Below, piece by piece: positions 55,282-63,754 of a stretch of DNA of 64,000 nt (positions within the stretch are counted from its first letter, which is position 1; each line of letters starts with the position of its first letter). Both the position numbers and the translations under genes were made by a program. This stretch comes from Sediminicoccus sp. KRV36 (GTDB taxonomy: Bacteria; Pseudomonadota; Alphaproteobacteria; Acetobacterales; Acetobacteraceae), in assembly GCF_023243115.1 (NCBI RefSeq), contig NZ_CP085081.1:4552001-4616000 (forward strand), read 5' to 3'. Under the pieces are notes generated by a model. It ran no database searches and was not told where the DNA came from. It was given only the letters and a program-made list of their open reading frames with translations.

Positions 55282-56058
55282 TTGACCGAAGACAGTTGGG
55301 AAGTCGCCGGCCGGCGCTTTCACTCTCGCCTCATCGTCGGAACGGGGCGCTACAAATCGCTGGAGGAGACCCGCGACAGCATTGCTGCCAGTGGGGCGGA
55401 GATCGTCACGGTTGCCGTGCGGCGGGTCAATCTGAGTGATCCCAACGCCCCCATGCTGCAGGATTTCGTGCCGCCAGACCGCTACACCTACCTGCCCAAC
55501 ACCGCCGGCTGCTTCACCGCGCAGGACGCCGTCCGCACATTGCGCCTGGCGCGCGAAGGGGGGGGCTGGAATCTGGTAAAGCTGGAAGTTCTGGGTCCTC
55601 CGCCCTTTCTCTACCCTGACATGGCCGCGACCTTCGAGGCGGCGGCGGCGTTGATCGGCGATGGCTTTGAAGTGATGGTCTATTGCGCCGATGACCCTGT
55701 GGCGGCCAAGCGGCTGGAGGAAATGGGCTGCGTGGCCATCATGCCGCTGGGCGCGCCGATCGGTTCCGGCATGGGTGTCGTGAATCCCTATATGATCCGC
55801 GCCATCAAGGCGGCAGCGCGGGTGCCCGTCCTGGTGGACGCAGGGATCGGCACGGCGAGCGAAGCGGCTTTCGCCATGGAGCTTGGCTGCGATGCCGTCT
55901 TGCTGAACAGCGCCATCGCCCACGCCCAGGATCCGGTGCGCATGGCAGGCGCGATGAAGCATGCCGTCATCGCCGGGCGGGCGGCCTTCCTCGCCGGGCG
56001 CATGCCACGCGACTACAGGGCGGATGCCTCAAGCCCCATGACGGGGCTCATCCGCTAG
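55282..56058 (+). CDS. thiG: thiazole synthase
   Basis: Makes the thiazole phosphate half of thiamine from deoxyxylulose-5-phosphate, ThiS-COSH and an imine. 258 residues. The Schiff-base Lys is in [46 protein letters not shown] and the C-terminal phosphate site [30 protein letters not shown] are diagnostic. Start is TTG, three bases after the thiS stop. thiC, thiO and thiE are not nearby. Confidence 0.97.
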   Translation: MTEDSWEVAGRRFHSRLIVGTGRYKSLEETRDSIAASGAEIVTVAVRRVNLSDPNAPMLQDFVPPDRYTYLPNTAGCFTAQDAVRTLRLAREGGGWNLVKLEVLGPPPFLYPDMAATFEAAAALIGDGFEVMVYCADDPVAAKRLEEMGCVAIMPLGAPIGSGMGVVNPYMIRAIKAAARVPVLVDAGIGTASEAAFAMELGCDAVLLNSAIAHAQDPVRMAGAMKHAVIAGRAAFLAGRMPRDYRADASSPMTGLIR

Positions 56059-56092
56059 GTTAGCCTCCCCGCCAGCAGAGGGAGAGAACAGG

Positions 56093-56872
56093 ATGGATCT
56101 CGGCATCAAGGGCCGCACAGCGATTGTCTGCGCGGCCTCCAAGGGGCTTGGACGCGGTTGCGCCTTTGCCTTGGCACGCGAAGGCGTTTCGCTGGTGATT
56201 TCGGCGCGCGGCAGCGATGCGCTGGAAGCCACCGCAGCGGCGATCCGCGCTGAGACCGGCGTCGCTGTCACCACCGTCCAGGGCGATGTGACGACCGAGG
56301 CCGGCCGGGCCGCGCTGCTCAGCGCCTGTCCCGAACCTGATATCCTGATCACCAATGCGGGCGGCCCGCCGCAGGGTGAGTTTTCGCAATTCGAGTTGGA
56401 CGATTGGCGCCGCGCCGTGGAAGCGAACATGCTGACGCCCATCGCGCTGATCCGCGCTGTATTGCCGGCGATGAATGCGCGACGCTTTGGGCGCGTGCTG
56501 AACATCACCAGCTATTCGGTGAAGATGCCGATCGGCCGGCTGGAGCTCTCCAATGGTGCGCGGGCCGGCCTCACCGGCGCCCTGGCTTCGCTGGCGCGCC
56601 GGGTGGCGGCCAATAACGTGACGATCAACCATCTTTTGCCAGGCCCTTTCGACACGGATCGCGTGCGCGGCAATTGGAATGTGGTGGCCAAGGGCGGCGG
56701 GGCGGACGTGGCGGAGCTGGAACGCCGTGCCGTGGCCGGAATTCCGGCCGGGCGGCTCGGAACGGCCGAGGAGTTCGGCGCCTTCGCCGCCTTCCTTTGC
56801 TCGGCGCATGCGGGCTTCACCACGGGGCAAAGCATCCTGCTGGATGGCGGCTCCTACCCTGGGACCTTGTAG
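56093..56872 (+). CDS. SDR family oxidoreductase
   Basis: Classical short-chain dehydrogenase of 259 residues. The cofactor loop is AIVCAASKGLGRGCA, with the NAG motif ITNAGGPPQ. The catalytic Ser is in LNITSYSVKMP. The usual YxxxK Tyr and Lys are not obvious where expected (LELSNGARAGLTG follows), so the active site may be altered, as in the GGP-type SDR subgroup. It begins 34 bp after thiG and may be co-transcribed, but there is no known thiamine role. Confidence 0.85.
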   Translation: MDLGIKGRTAIVCAASKGLGRGCAFALAREGVSLVISARGSDALEATAAAIRAETGVAVTTVQGDVTTEAGRAALLSACPEPDILITNAGGPPQGEFSQFELDDWRRAVEANMLTPIALIRAVLPAMNARRFGRVLNITSYSVKMPIGRLELSNGARAGLTGALASLARRVAANNVTINHLLPGPFDTDRVRGNWNVVAKGGGADVAELERRAVAGIPAGRLGTAEEFGAFAAFLCSAHAGFTTGQSILLDGGSYPGTL

Positions 56873-56987
56873 GCGGCGCGGGGGATAAGCACCTCCGGCC
56901 ACGCGTGAATGCACTGCGCGCATTCCTGCCCCGCGCCGGAAACACTCCTGCCATCCCTGGGGGCTTTCCGGCATTTCCCATTGAGCA

Positions 56988-57326
56988 CCCGGGGGGCTTT
57001 CGGCGGGGTTTCCGGCGCCCCCGGGGGGGACACGCGAAAAAACTTCGCTTAGCCTACGAAACTCGCTTGCATCGCCGCGAAGCAGCGCCTACACCCCCAC
57101 CACAAGACGCAGTACGCACGTGCCTCTGGCCCCAGGCCCACGGAGCTGAGCCCCTCAATAAGGCTTGCCACCGCGGCGCAAGGTTTACGCAACGACGTCA
57201 AGCGTTCTGGCAACCCCGCGAAGAGATTCGCGGTCTTCTTCTGGTCGCTGGTTCGTTCGACCGTTTCGTCAATCTGGGGCCACCCCTGAATGGGGTTGGT
57301 TCCACATTTATGTGGAGTACCGCGCG
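56988..57326 (+). promoter_or_regulatory. structured leader of ornithine decarboxylase (speF-type, tentative)
   Basis: About 340 bases before the decarboxylase ATG, within a 454-base gap after the SDR gene, contain three clear stems: cccggggg / cccccggg (56988-57025), ccgcgaa-gaga-ttcgcgg with a GNRA-type loop followed by a pyrimidine tract (57216-57233), and tccacat / atgtgga (57301-57316). The last stem includes GGAG, the likely RBS. A conserved leader (speF motif) is known upstream of alphaproteobacterial ornithine decarboxylase genes; I have not run a model search. The first 115 bases of the gap hold no gene. Confidence 0.6.
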
Positions 57327-57330
57327 ATGA
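57310..57330 (+). other. six-codon upstream reading frame overlapping the decarboxylase start
   Basis: ATG at 57310 opens a frame encoding MWSTAR and ends in a TGA that overlaps the decarboxylase ATG (ATGA). Its ATG sits in the 3' arm of the RBS hairpin. It could couple translation to hairpin opening. It has no strong RBS of its own, so it may be chance. Confidence 0.35.
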
Positions 57331-58457
57331 CCCCGAAGGTCGCTCGCTACCTTGCTGCCAACCAGCCGCCCACGCCGTGCCTCGTGCTGGATGTGGATCG
57401 GGTTGCCGCCAATTTCGGCCGGCTGCGGCAAGCCATGCCGCTCGCACGCATCTACTACGCCGTGAAGGCCAATCCGGCCGCGCCGATCCTGGATCGGCTG
57501 GTGGGTCTAGGCTCCTATTTCGACGCGGCTTCCTTCCAGGAGGTCTCGATGTGCTTGGCTGCTGGCGCGGAGCCGGCCGCCATCTCCTATGGCAACACCA
57601 TCAAGCGGGAGCGCGATATCGCCGCGGCCTACGCTGCCGGCGTGCGCATGTTCGCGTTCGACAGCGAGATGGAGCTCGAGAAGCTTGCGCGCTCTGCGCC
57701 GGGTAGCCGCGTCTATTGCCGCATCCTGGTCGGCAATGACGGCGCGGAATGGCCGCTCAGCCGGAAATTCGGCTGTGAGGTCGAGATGGCAAAGGCCTTG
57801 ATGGTCAAGGCCACCCAGATGGGTCTCGACGCTTTTGGCTTGTCTTTCCATGTCGGCAGTCAGCAGACCAAGACCGCGGCCTATGAGGCGGCGATCGCGA
57901 AGGTCGCCATGCTCTTCACCGACCTGGTCGAGGCGGGCGTGAAGGTGCGCATGGTCAATCTCGGCGGCGGATATCCGGTGCGCTACAAGGCGGAAGTGCC
58001 CGAGATCGACGATTTCGGCTCCGCCATCATGGGCGCCATGGTCGAGCATTTCGGCAATGCGATCCCCGAGATCGTGATCGAGCCCGGCCGCTTCCTGGTG
58101 GCCGATGCGGGCGTGATCTCGTCCGAGGTCGTGCTGGTGAGCCGCAAGGCCGAGAATGATCCGGTCCGCTGGGTCTATCTCGACATCGGTCGCTTCGGCG
58201 GGCTGGCGGAGACGGAGGGCGAGTCCATCAAATACGCCTTCCAGACCCTGCATGATGGCGGCCCCGAGGGCCCGGTCACCATCGCTGGCCCCACCTGCGA
58301 CAGCACGGACACGCTCTACGAAAAGAGCAACTACCGGCTGCCCATGGCGCTGACGGCCGGTGACCGCGTGGAGCTTCTGGCGACTGGCGCCTATGTGACG
58401 ACCTATGCCAGCCAGAAGTTCAATGGCTTCGATCCGCTGGAAGAGCATTATATCTGA
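57327..58457 (+). CDS. ornithine/lysine decarboxylase, alanine-racemase-fold (group IV/III PLP)
   Basis: Polyamine biosynthesis enzyme of 376 residues. PLP Lys is K47 in YYAVKANP. HVGSQ, NLGGGYPVRYK, IEPGRFLVADAG and the catalytic Cys in GPTCDSTDTLY are the eukaryotic-type ODC motifs. It makes putrescine from ornithine, and many alphaproteobacterial members also accept lysine. The long structured leader suggests control by polyamine or ornithine level (inference). A GC-rich hairpin follows the stop. Confidence 0.94.
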   Translation: MTPKVARYLAANQPPTPCLVLDVDRVAANFGRLRQAMPLARIYYAVKANPAAPILDRLVGLGSYFDAASFQEVSMCLAAGAEPAAISYGNTIKRERDIAAAYAAGVRMFAFDSEMELEKLARSAPGSRVYCRILVGNDGAEWPLSRKFGCEVEMAKALMVKATQMGLDAFGLSFHVGSQQTKTAAYEAAIAKVAMLFTDLVEAGVKVRMVNLGGGYPVRYKAEVPEIDDFGSAIMGAMVEHFGNAIPEIVIEPGRFLVADAGVISSEVVLVSRKAENDPVRWVYLDIGRFGGLAETEGESIKYAFQTLHDGGPEGPVTIAGPTCDSTDTLYEKSNYRLPMALTAGDRVELLATGAYVTTYASQKFNGFDPLEEHYI

Positions 58458-58464
58458 TCGGCTT

Positions 58465-58483
58465 GGGGGGCAGCGCCCCCCAG
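58465..58483 (+). terminator. hairpin terminator after ornithine decarboxylase
   Basis: Perfect 8-bp stem tggggggc / gcccccca with a 3-base loop, eight bases after the decarboxylase stop. There is no long T-run, but the stem is very stable and placed where a terminator is expected. Confidence 0.6.
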
Positions 58484-58585
58484 TTCCACGCTAGTCGGCA
58501 GAATCCGGCTAGCTGCGTTTCCATGCGGGGCTTGGCCGAGCCAAATGTGGCGCAACATCCCTGGCCAGCATAAGCTTCCCGCACA

Positions 58586-59191
58586 ATGCTCCAGAACCAT
58601 GCCACGAACCTGCTCATAGTGCTCGCCACCGGGCTTGGCCTTCTGGCGGCACCCTCCATCAGCGCCCAGACTGGACCAAGCCTGATCCCAACGCGGGATG
58701 TCGTGGTGACCTATCGGATCGTCAGCAGTGAGGCCACCACGACGCTGGACATGGCGTGGCTCGCCGCCGCGGCGAAGCTGAGGGCGGATGTCCCGGGCGT
58801 CGGCTGGTCCGTTGCCGATCACCGTGCTGGGACCGGCTTCATCGTCATCGAGGAAGCCAAGCGGATCATGGAGATGCCGCCGCGCGTGCTGCAGGGCCAG
58901 CTCGGGCCGCCGGCCGGGGCGCGCTTCACCCAGGAGGGAACGCAGCGCATCGCCGGTACGGCCTGCACGGATTGGCGCTATGAAGGCAGCGGCCAGGAAG
59001 GGCGCATTTGCCTCAGCGCCGATGGGATCATGCTGCGCAGCCAGGTCACCGCGGGCGGACCCGCCGGGATCACCGGCGGATTGGAAGCAACGCATATTAG
59101 ATATGAGGCCCAGGACCCGGCACGCTTTGCCGTGCCTGAGGGCTACCAGCGTGTGCAGCCGCGCATGCCGCGTGAGCGGCCAGTGAGATGA
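58586..59191 (+). CDS. uncharacterised exported protein
   Basis: Protein of 201 residues with a signal peptide (hydrophobic LLIVLATGLGLLA, cleavage near ISAQ at about residue 28). The mature part is likely beta-rich: TRDVVVTYRIVSS, GFIVIEEAKRIMEMPP, then TRIAGTACTDWRYEGSGQEGRICLS-like text with two cysteines that may pair. I do not recognise a family. It may bind a ligand in the periplasm; there is no clear operon partner. Confidence 0.7.
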   Translation: MLQNHATNLLIVLATGLGLLAAPSISAQTGPSLIPTRDVVVTYRIVSSEATTTLDMAWLAAAAKLRADVPGVGWSVADHRAGTGFIVIEEAKRIMEMPPRVLQGQLGPPAGARFTQEGTQRIAGTACTDWRYEGSGQEGRICLSADGIMLRSQVTAGGPAGITGGLEATHIRYEAQDPARFAVPEGYQRVQPRMPRERPVR

Positions 59192-59204
59192 AGCGCCCGC
59201 TCCC

Positions 59205-59411
59205 TCAACGATACTTGCCACGCTCGAGGATCTCGAGCGTGTATTCCTTGTAGGTGATCCCCAGCTCTTCGGCCCGCGCGAGCCGGCGCAGCGCCACTTC
59301 GCGTGGCGGCGTTTTCCAGGCTTTCTTGTGAGCCCGCTTCCAGACCCAGCTGCGCCAGGCTGTGCCCTCGTCTTCCAGCGGCGGCCCGCCATTATGCCCT
59401 GTTGCGGTCAT
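59205..59411 (-). CDS. small HNGGP-type protein
   Basis: Protein of 68 residues. GHNGGPPLEDEGTAWRSWVWKRAHKKAWKTPPREVALRRLARAEELG holds the HNGGP N-terminal motif found in many small alphaproteobacterial proteins, followed by a basic, Trp-rich helical region. Function unknown. ATG at 59411 is preferred. Divergent from the XRE regulator with only 27 bases between the starts. Confidence 0.7.
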   Translation of the reverse strand: MTATGHNGGPPLEDEGTAWRSWVWKRAHKKAWKTPPREVALRRLARAEELGITYKEYTLEILERGKYR

Positions 59412-59422
59412 GGCTGAATTTT

Positions 59423-59434
59423 CCACTAAAGTGG
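59423..59434. promoter_or_regulatory. inverted repeat between divergent starts, possible operator
   Basis: ccact-aa-agtgg, a perfect 5-bp inverted repeat, in the 27-base gap between the XRE regulator and the HNGGP gene. An XRE dimer binding there would cover both starts. The repeat is short and could be chance. Confidence 0.4.
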
Positions 59435-59438
59435 CGAT

Positions 59439-60020
59439 ATGTCCAATATGATGTTATCCCTGGATCATCTTCTGGCGCAACGGATCCGGCGTGAGCGCGA
59501 AGCGCGCGGCTGGTCTATCGCCGCGCTGGCCACTGAATCCGGCGTCTCTCGCGCCATGATCAGCAAGATCGAGCGCGCCGAAGCGAGTCCCACGGCAGCA
59601 CTTCTGGGCCGGCTTTCAGGGGCGTTGGGCCTCACCATCTCGGCCTTGCTCGCCCGCGCCGAGGCGGATGCCGGGGGCAGCCGCGTGACCCGTGCCGCAA
59701 CCCAGGAACGCTGGACCGATCCGGAAACAGGCTATCGGCGCCGCGCCCTCTCGCCATCCGGCACGGAGCCGGAGTTGGTGGAGGTGGAGTTGCCGCCTGG
59801 CGCCCATATCGCGTACCCGGCCGCCTCCTACCGTTTCCTGCGCGGCCAGGTGGTCTGGGTGCTGGCGGGGCGGCTGCTCATCCGGGAAGGAACACAGGAA
59901 ACCGAACTCCACCCCGGCGACGTCCTGGCCTATGATCTGGCCACGCCCCGCGACTGCGAATTTAACAACCCCTGCGGCACGGACTGGTGCCGCTACGTCG
60001 TCACGCTCACGCGCAAATAG
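59439..60020 (+). CDS. XRE family regulator with cupin domain
   Basis: 193 residues. N-terminal helix-turn-helix (about 8-65): RIRREREARGWSIAALATESGVSRAMISKIERAEASPTAALLGRLSGALGLTISALLAR. A C-terminal cupin (about 110-185) has the usual PGAHIAYPA and REGTQETELHPGDVLAY motifs. Such proteins sense small molecules and often control their own operon. The start at 59439 or the in-frame ATG at 59448 would be used; there is almost no room for a 5' leader. Confidence 0.88.
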   Translation: MSNMMLSLDHLLAQRIRREREARGWSIAALATESGVSRAMISKIERAEASPTAALLGRLSGALGLTISALLARAEADAGGSRVTRAATQERWTDPETGYRRRALSPSGTEPELVEVELPPGAHIAYPAASYRFLRGQVVWVLAGRLLIREGTQETELHPGDVLAYDLATPRDCEFNNPCGTDWCRYVVTLTRK

Positions 60021-60047
60021 GGTGCATCGCCGCCGCCTGCCTCTGGC

Positions 60048-60875
60048 CTAGCCCGCCTGCGCCAGAATGCGCCTCGCGCGGATCAGGATGGGTTCATCCA
60101 CCATCATCCCATCCACCACAAAGGAGCCGCGTCCCTCACGCGCCGCATCCTCACCCGCCGCGATCTGCCGGCGGGCCAGATCCAGCTCCGCCGCGCTGGG
60201 CGAGAAGCCCTCATTGAGAATGGCCACCAGCGAGGGGTGAATGCAGCTTGCCCCGACCATCCCCGCGCGTTTGGACCGGGTGACAAGGGCGCGGATTTTC
60301 TCCGCATCGCGATAATCCGCCACGGTGCCGAGCGTGCCGAGCGGTGCAACGCCGGCCGCCACGGCCGCCAGCACCATCTGCCGCTTGGCCATGGCGATGA
60401 TCTCATCATCCGCCGCGGCACCACATTCAGCGGCCAGGTCCTCGGCGCCGATCAGCAGCCCTGCGACGCGCGGCGAGGCGCGGGCGATCTCGTGCAGGGC
60501 GCGCAGTGCAGCCGCCGTCTCCACCATGGGGATGATGCGCATCGCCCCGGTCAGCAACTCGGCCGCAAGCTGGACGTGATCGGGCCCCAGCACCTTCGTG
60601 AGCAGGATACCATCGGCGCCGGCGGCGACTGCGGCCTCGATATCACCCACAGCGAGGCGCAGCGGGCGGTTGACCCGCACGAGCACATCCGCGCCGCCGG
60701 CGCGCGCGATCGGGATGGCGGTGGCGAGCGCGGCCCGCGCCTCACTCTTGCGCTCATGCGGGATGCTGTCCTCCAGATCGAGCAGGATGGCATCGGCGCC
60801 GGAGGTCGCGGATTTCTCCACAAAGCGCAGGACATTGGCCGGGACGTAAAGCATGGAACGCCAAATTCGGGTCAT
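60048..60875 (-). CDS. HpcH/HpaI aldolase family CoA ester lyase
   Basis: TIM-barrel lyase of 275 residues. MLYVPANVLRFVEKSATSGADAILLDLEDSIPHERKSEAR, VRVNRPLR, IPMVETAAALRALHEIA with the metal Glu, GAEDLAAECG with the metal Asp and GASCIHPSLVAIL are as in citrate lyase beta and malyl-CoA/citramalyl-CoA lyases. It splits a CoA ester such as malyl- or citramalyl-CoA. It overlaps the CoA transferase stop by four bases, so the pair likely activates and splits one acid. Confidence 0.92.
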   Translation of the reverse strand: MTRIWRSMLYVPANVLRFVEKSATSGADAILLDLEDSIPHERKSEARAALATAIPIARAGGADVLVRVNRPLRLAVGDIEAAVAAGADGILLTKVLGPDHVQLAAELLTGAMRIIPMVETAAALRALHEIARASPRVAGLLIGAEDLAAECGAAADDEIIAMAKRQMVLAAVAAGVAPLGTLGTVADYRDAEKIRALVTRSKRAGMVGASCIHPSLVAILNEGFSPSAAELDLARRQIAAGEDAAREGRGSFVVDGMMVDEPILIRARRILAQAG

Positions 60876-62104
60876 GCCCGCTTCTCCTGATCAAGCACGA
60901 TGCCCGCCGCGCGCAGCCGGGCAAGTTCCGCCTTGCCCAGCAACGGGCCGAGCAGCGCGTCATTGTCCTGGCCCAGCCTGGGTGCCGGGTTGCGCAGGAT
61001 GCCGGGGGTGGCGGAAAGCCGAGGCACCTCGCCATGCATGGGCAGCCAGCCTCCCGGCATTTCCGCATCGGGCACTTCGATCAGCGCTTCGCGGCCGGCG
61101 ACATAGTGATCCGCCTCCAACCCCGCGACATCCATGATCGGGCCGATCGTCACGCCATCGCGGTCGAATTGCGCCAACGCCTCGGCCATATCCAGCTGCG
61201 CCACGGCGTCACGGACCACGCCATCAATCTCCTCGATATGGCGTATACGGTCGGAATTGGTGCGGAAGCGAGGGTCCTCGACCAGCTCCGGCCGGCCGAT
61301 GCTTTTCATCAGTTTCACGAAGATCGCCTGCGTGGAACTGGACAAGCCGACCCAGCCGCCATCCTTGGTCTGGTAGGCATTGCGCGGTGCGGTATTGGTG
61401 CTGCGGCTGCCGGTGCGCGGCTTCACTTTTCCCGAAATTCGGTAATTTGCCATCTGCGGCTCCAGCACCGAGAAGATCGGCTCGAACAATGAGAGATCCA
61501 CCACCTGGCCCTGGCCCGTGCGCTCCGCATGACGCAGGGCAATCAGGGTGGAAGCCGCGCCCATCAGCCCGGCATAGGCATCGGCCATGAACATGGGCGG
61601 CAGTACGGGCGGACGGTCCGCATAGCCATTGATGGCGGCGAAACCTGAATAACCCTCCACCAGCGTGCCGAAGCCCGGCTTGTGCGCGAAGGGCCCGGTC
61701 TGCCCCCAGCCCGAGACGCGCACGATGACGAGGCGCGGGTTGGTCGCATGCAACGCCTCGGGGGAGAGTCCCATCTCCTCCAGCACCCCGGGGCGGAAGC
61801 TCTCGACAAAGACGGCCGCTGTTTCCACCAGGCGCTTCACCACGGCGATGGCGTCCCCCTGGCGAAGATCGAGGCAGATGCTGCGCTTGTTGCGGCACCA
61901 GGTTTTCCAGGAGGTCTCCACGCCGCCGACTTTCCAGGCGCGCAGCGAGTCCCCGGCCGGTGGCTCCACCTTGATGACCTCGGCACCCTGGTCGCTGAGC
62001 ATCTTGGTGAGCATGTTTCCGGCGACGAGGCGCGAGAGATCCACCACGCGCAAGCCATCCAGGGCGCCCTGAGCTGCCGCATCGAAATCGCGCCGCGTGA
62101 GCAT
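60872..62104 (-). CDS. CaiB/BaiF family (class III) CoA transferase
   Basis: CoA transferase of 410 residues. ALDGLRVVDLSRLVAGNMLTKMLSDQGAEVIKVEPPAGDSLRAW, RNKRSICLDLRQGDA with the Asp nucleophile region, GWGQTGPFAHKPGFGTLVEGYSGFA and the C-terminal PRLGQDNDALL are diagnostic. It probably gives CoA to the substrate of the downstream lyase. This is the second CaiB-type gene in the window. Confidence 0.94.
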   Translation of the reverse strand: MLTRRDFDAAAQGALDGLRVVDLSRLVAGNMLTKMLSDQGAEVIKVEPPAGDSLRAWKVGGVETSWKTWCRNKRSICLDLRQGDAIAVVKRLVETAAVFVESFRPGVLEEMGLSPEALHATNPRLVIVRVSGWGQTGPFAHKPGFGTLVEGYSGFAAINGYADRPPVLPPMFMADAYAGLMGAASTLIALRHAERTGQGQVVDLSLFEPIFSVLEPQMANYRISGKVKPRTGSRSTNTAPRNAYQTKDGGWVGLSSSTQAIFVKLMKSIGRPELVEDPRFRTNSDRIRHIEEIDGVVRDAVAQLDMAEALAQFDRDGVTIGPIMDVAGLEADHYVAGREALIEVPDAEMPGGWLPMHGEVPRLSATPGILRNPAPRLGQDNDALLGPLLGKAELARLRAAGIVLDQEKRA

Positions 62105-62657
62105 TTCTGTGCATTCCCCCTCGGCGAAACTTCAGGGTGACGCTATGGGCCTGACTGCCAAGGGTCAATCAGGGGAGCGGCGCCGATGGCTCCTGCGACA
62201 GGCCTGCTCGGGCGCGGAGAAGGCGCGACATGGGCGCTGAACCGTGCACGAAGAAGCTGGGCGAAATCCGGCAAGGCTTGGCCTGGCAGCCCGTAGCGGC
62301 GCCATAGGCGCGTCCGGGACCAAACACTTGGTGCAATCAGCCTGGATGCGCTCAGCTCGGCCTGGTCGGCGCCATCGCACGGGTTATGAGCGCTGCCGAA
62401 GCACCACCACAGACATCAGGTGAACTGGAAGCGGCGGGCACGTCAGGCAACGGCGCCACGCATACCGCGCCAACCCATCTTACGAATGGAAGAATTGCTG
62501 GAATCGCTCATTTTATGGGCTTTCTGAGTATATTTTCTGCGTTATTCTCTGGTGCAGCCTCTGTTTGCTTGATTTTCACGCATACGCAAGCGCTTTTGGG
62601 TTGCTCGTCCTGGTTGTGCCGCACAAACTTGACTTCGCGGCCTCAGGAGCGGTTTGG
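62105..62657. other. intergenic region upstream of rutA and CaiB genes
   Basis: 553 bases between divergent genes. Its right part (about 62480-62600) is much more AT-rich than the surroundings and probably holds the rutA promoter. No convincing reading frame is present; an open frame at 62386-62703 lacks coding character and overlaps rutA. I could not place a sigma-54 or riboswitch motif. Confidence 0.5.
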
Positions 62658-63734
62658 ATGGATATCGGCGTCTTTCTTCCCATCGGAAACAATGGCTGGC
62701 TGATCTCGACCACCTCGCCGCAATACATGCCGACCTTCGAATTGAACCGCGAGGTGACGCTCAAGGCGGAGCAGTACGGCTTCGATTTCGCCCTCTCCAT
62801 GATCAAGTTGCGCGGCTTTGGCGGCCCCAGCGAGTATTGGGATCACAACCTCGAAAGCTTCACGCTGATGGCGGGCCTCGCCTCCATCACGCGGCGCATC
62901 AAGCTCTTTGCGTCCGTCGCCGTGCTCACCATCCCACCGGCCGTGCTGGCGCGCATGGCGGTGACGATTGACGCCATCGCGCCGGGCCGCTTCGGGGTGA
63001 ACATCGTCTCCGGCTGGCAGAAGGCCGAGTATGAGCAAATGGGCATCTGGCCCGGTGAGGTGCATTTCGCCCGCCGCTACGATTACTGCGGTGAATACGT
63101 CCAGGTGATGAAGGACCTCTGGTCCAGCGGCCGCTCCGACTTCAAGGGCGATTTCTTCCAGATGAGCGATTGCCGCGTCAGCCCGAAGCCTGCAGGGGAT
63201 TTGCAGGTCATCGCCGCCGGGCAATCCGGCCGCGGCATGCAATTCGCCGCCGAATACGCCGATTACAACTTCATCAGCGCTGGCGGGGTGAATGACGTAT
63301 CGCAGGTGCGGCCGCATACCGAGCGCCTTATGGCAGCCACTGCCGCCTCTGGCCGCGCCTGTGGCGCCGTGCTGCTGATGATGATCATCGCCGACGAAAC
63401 CGACGAGGCGGCGATGGCCAAGTGGGAACACTACGTCGCCGGCACAGACCTCGAAGCCCTCGCCTGGCGGGATGGCCAGGCGGCGGCGGATGTGAAGGCG
63501 GAGGCCCATTCCACGGTCGGCCGCATGGTGCGCTCACTGCGCGAACCCACGACCATGCTTCGCTTCATCGGCTCCTACGCCACGGTCGCGCGGCAGATGG
63601 ATGAGTTGGCGGCCATCCCGGGCTTGCAGGGCGTGATGCTCACCTTCGATGACTACCTCATCGGCATGGAGCAATTCGGCACGCGCATCCAGCCACTGAT
63701 GCAATCCCGCCAGCACATCGCGCAAGCGGCCTGA
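62658..63734 (+). CDS. rutA: pyrimidine monooxygenase RutA-like
   Basis: Flavin-dependent (luciferase-like) monooxygenase of 358 residues. [101 protein letters not shown] and [25 protein letters not shown] follow E. coli RutA closely. RutA opens the uracil ring. AGGAG precedes the ATG at 62658. The other rut genes are not seen up to the window edge; an ABC transporter gene comes next. Confidence 0.9.
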   Translation: MDIGVFLPIGNNGWLISTTSPQYMPTFELNREVTLKAEQYGFDFALSMIKLRGFGGPSEYWDHNLESFTLMAGLASITRRIKLFASVAVLTIPPAVLARMAVTIDAIAPGRFGVNIVSGWQKAEYEQMGIWPGEVHFARRYDYCGEYVQVMKDLWSSGRSDFKGDFFQMSDCRVSPKPAGDLQVIAAGQSGRGMQFAAEYADYNFISAGGVNDVSQVRPHTERLMAATAASGRACGAVLLMMIIADETDEAAMAKWEHYVAGTDLEALAWRDGQAAADVKAEAHSTVGRMVRSLREPTTMLRFIGSYATVARQMDELAAIPGLQGVMLTFDDYLIGMEQFGTRIQPLMQSRQHIAQAA

Positions 63735-63754
63735 GCGGCGTGCCGGATGGCGCC

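Noticed and set aside
62386..62703. Small reading frame before rutA
   Set aside because: It overlaps the rutA start in another frame and lacks RBS and coding-like composition; the rutA start at 62658 is well supported.
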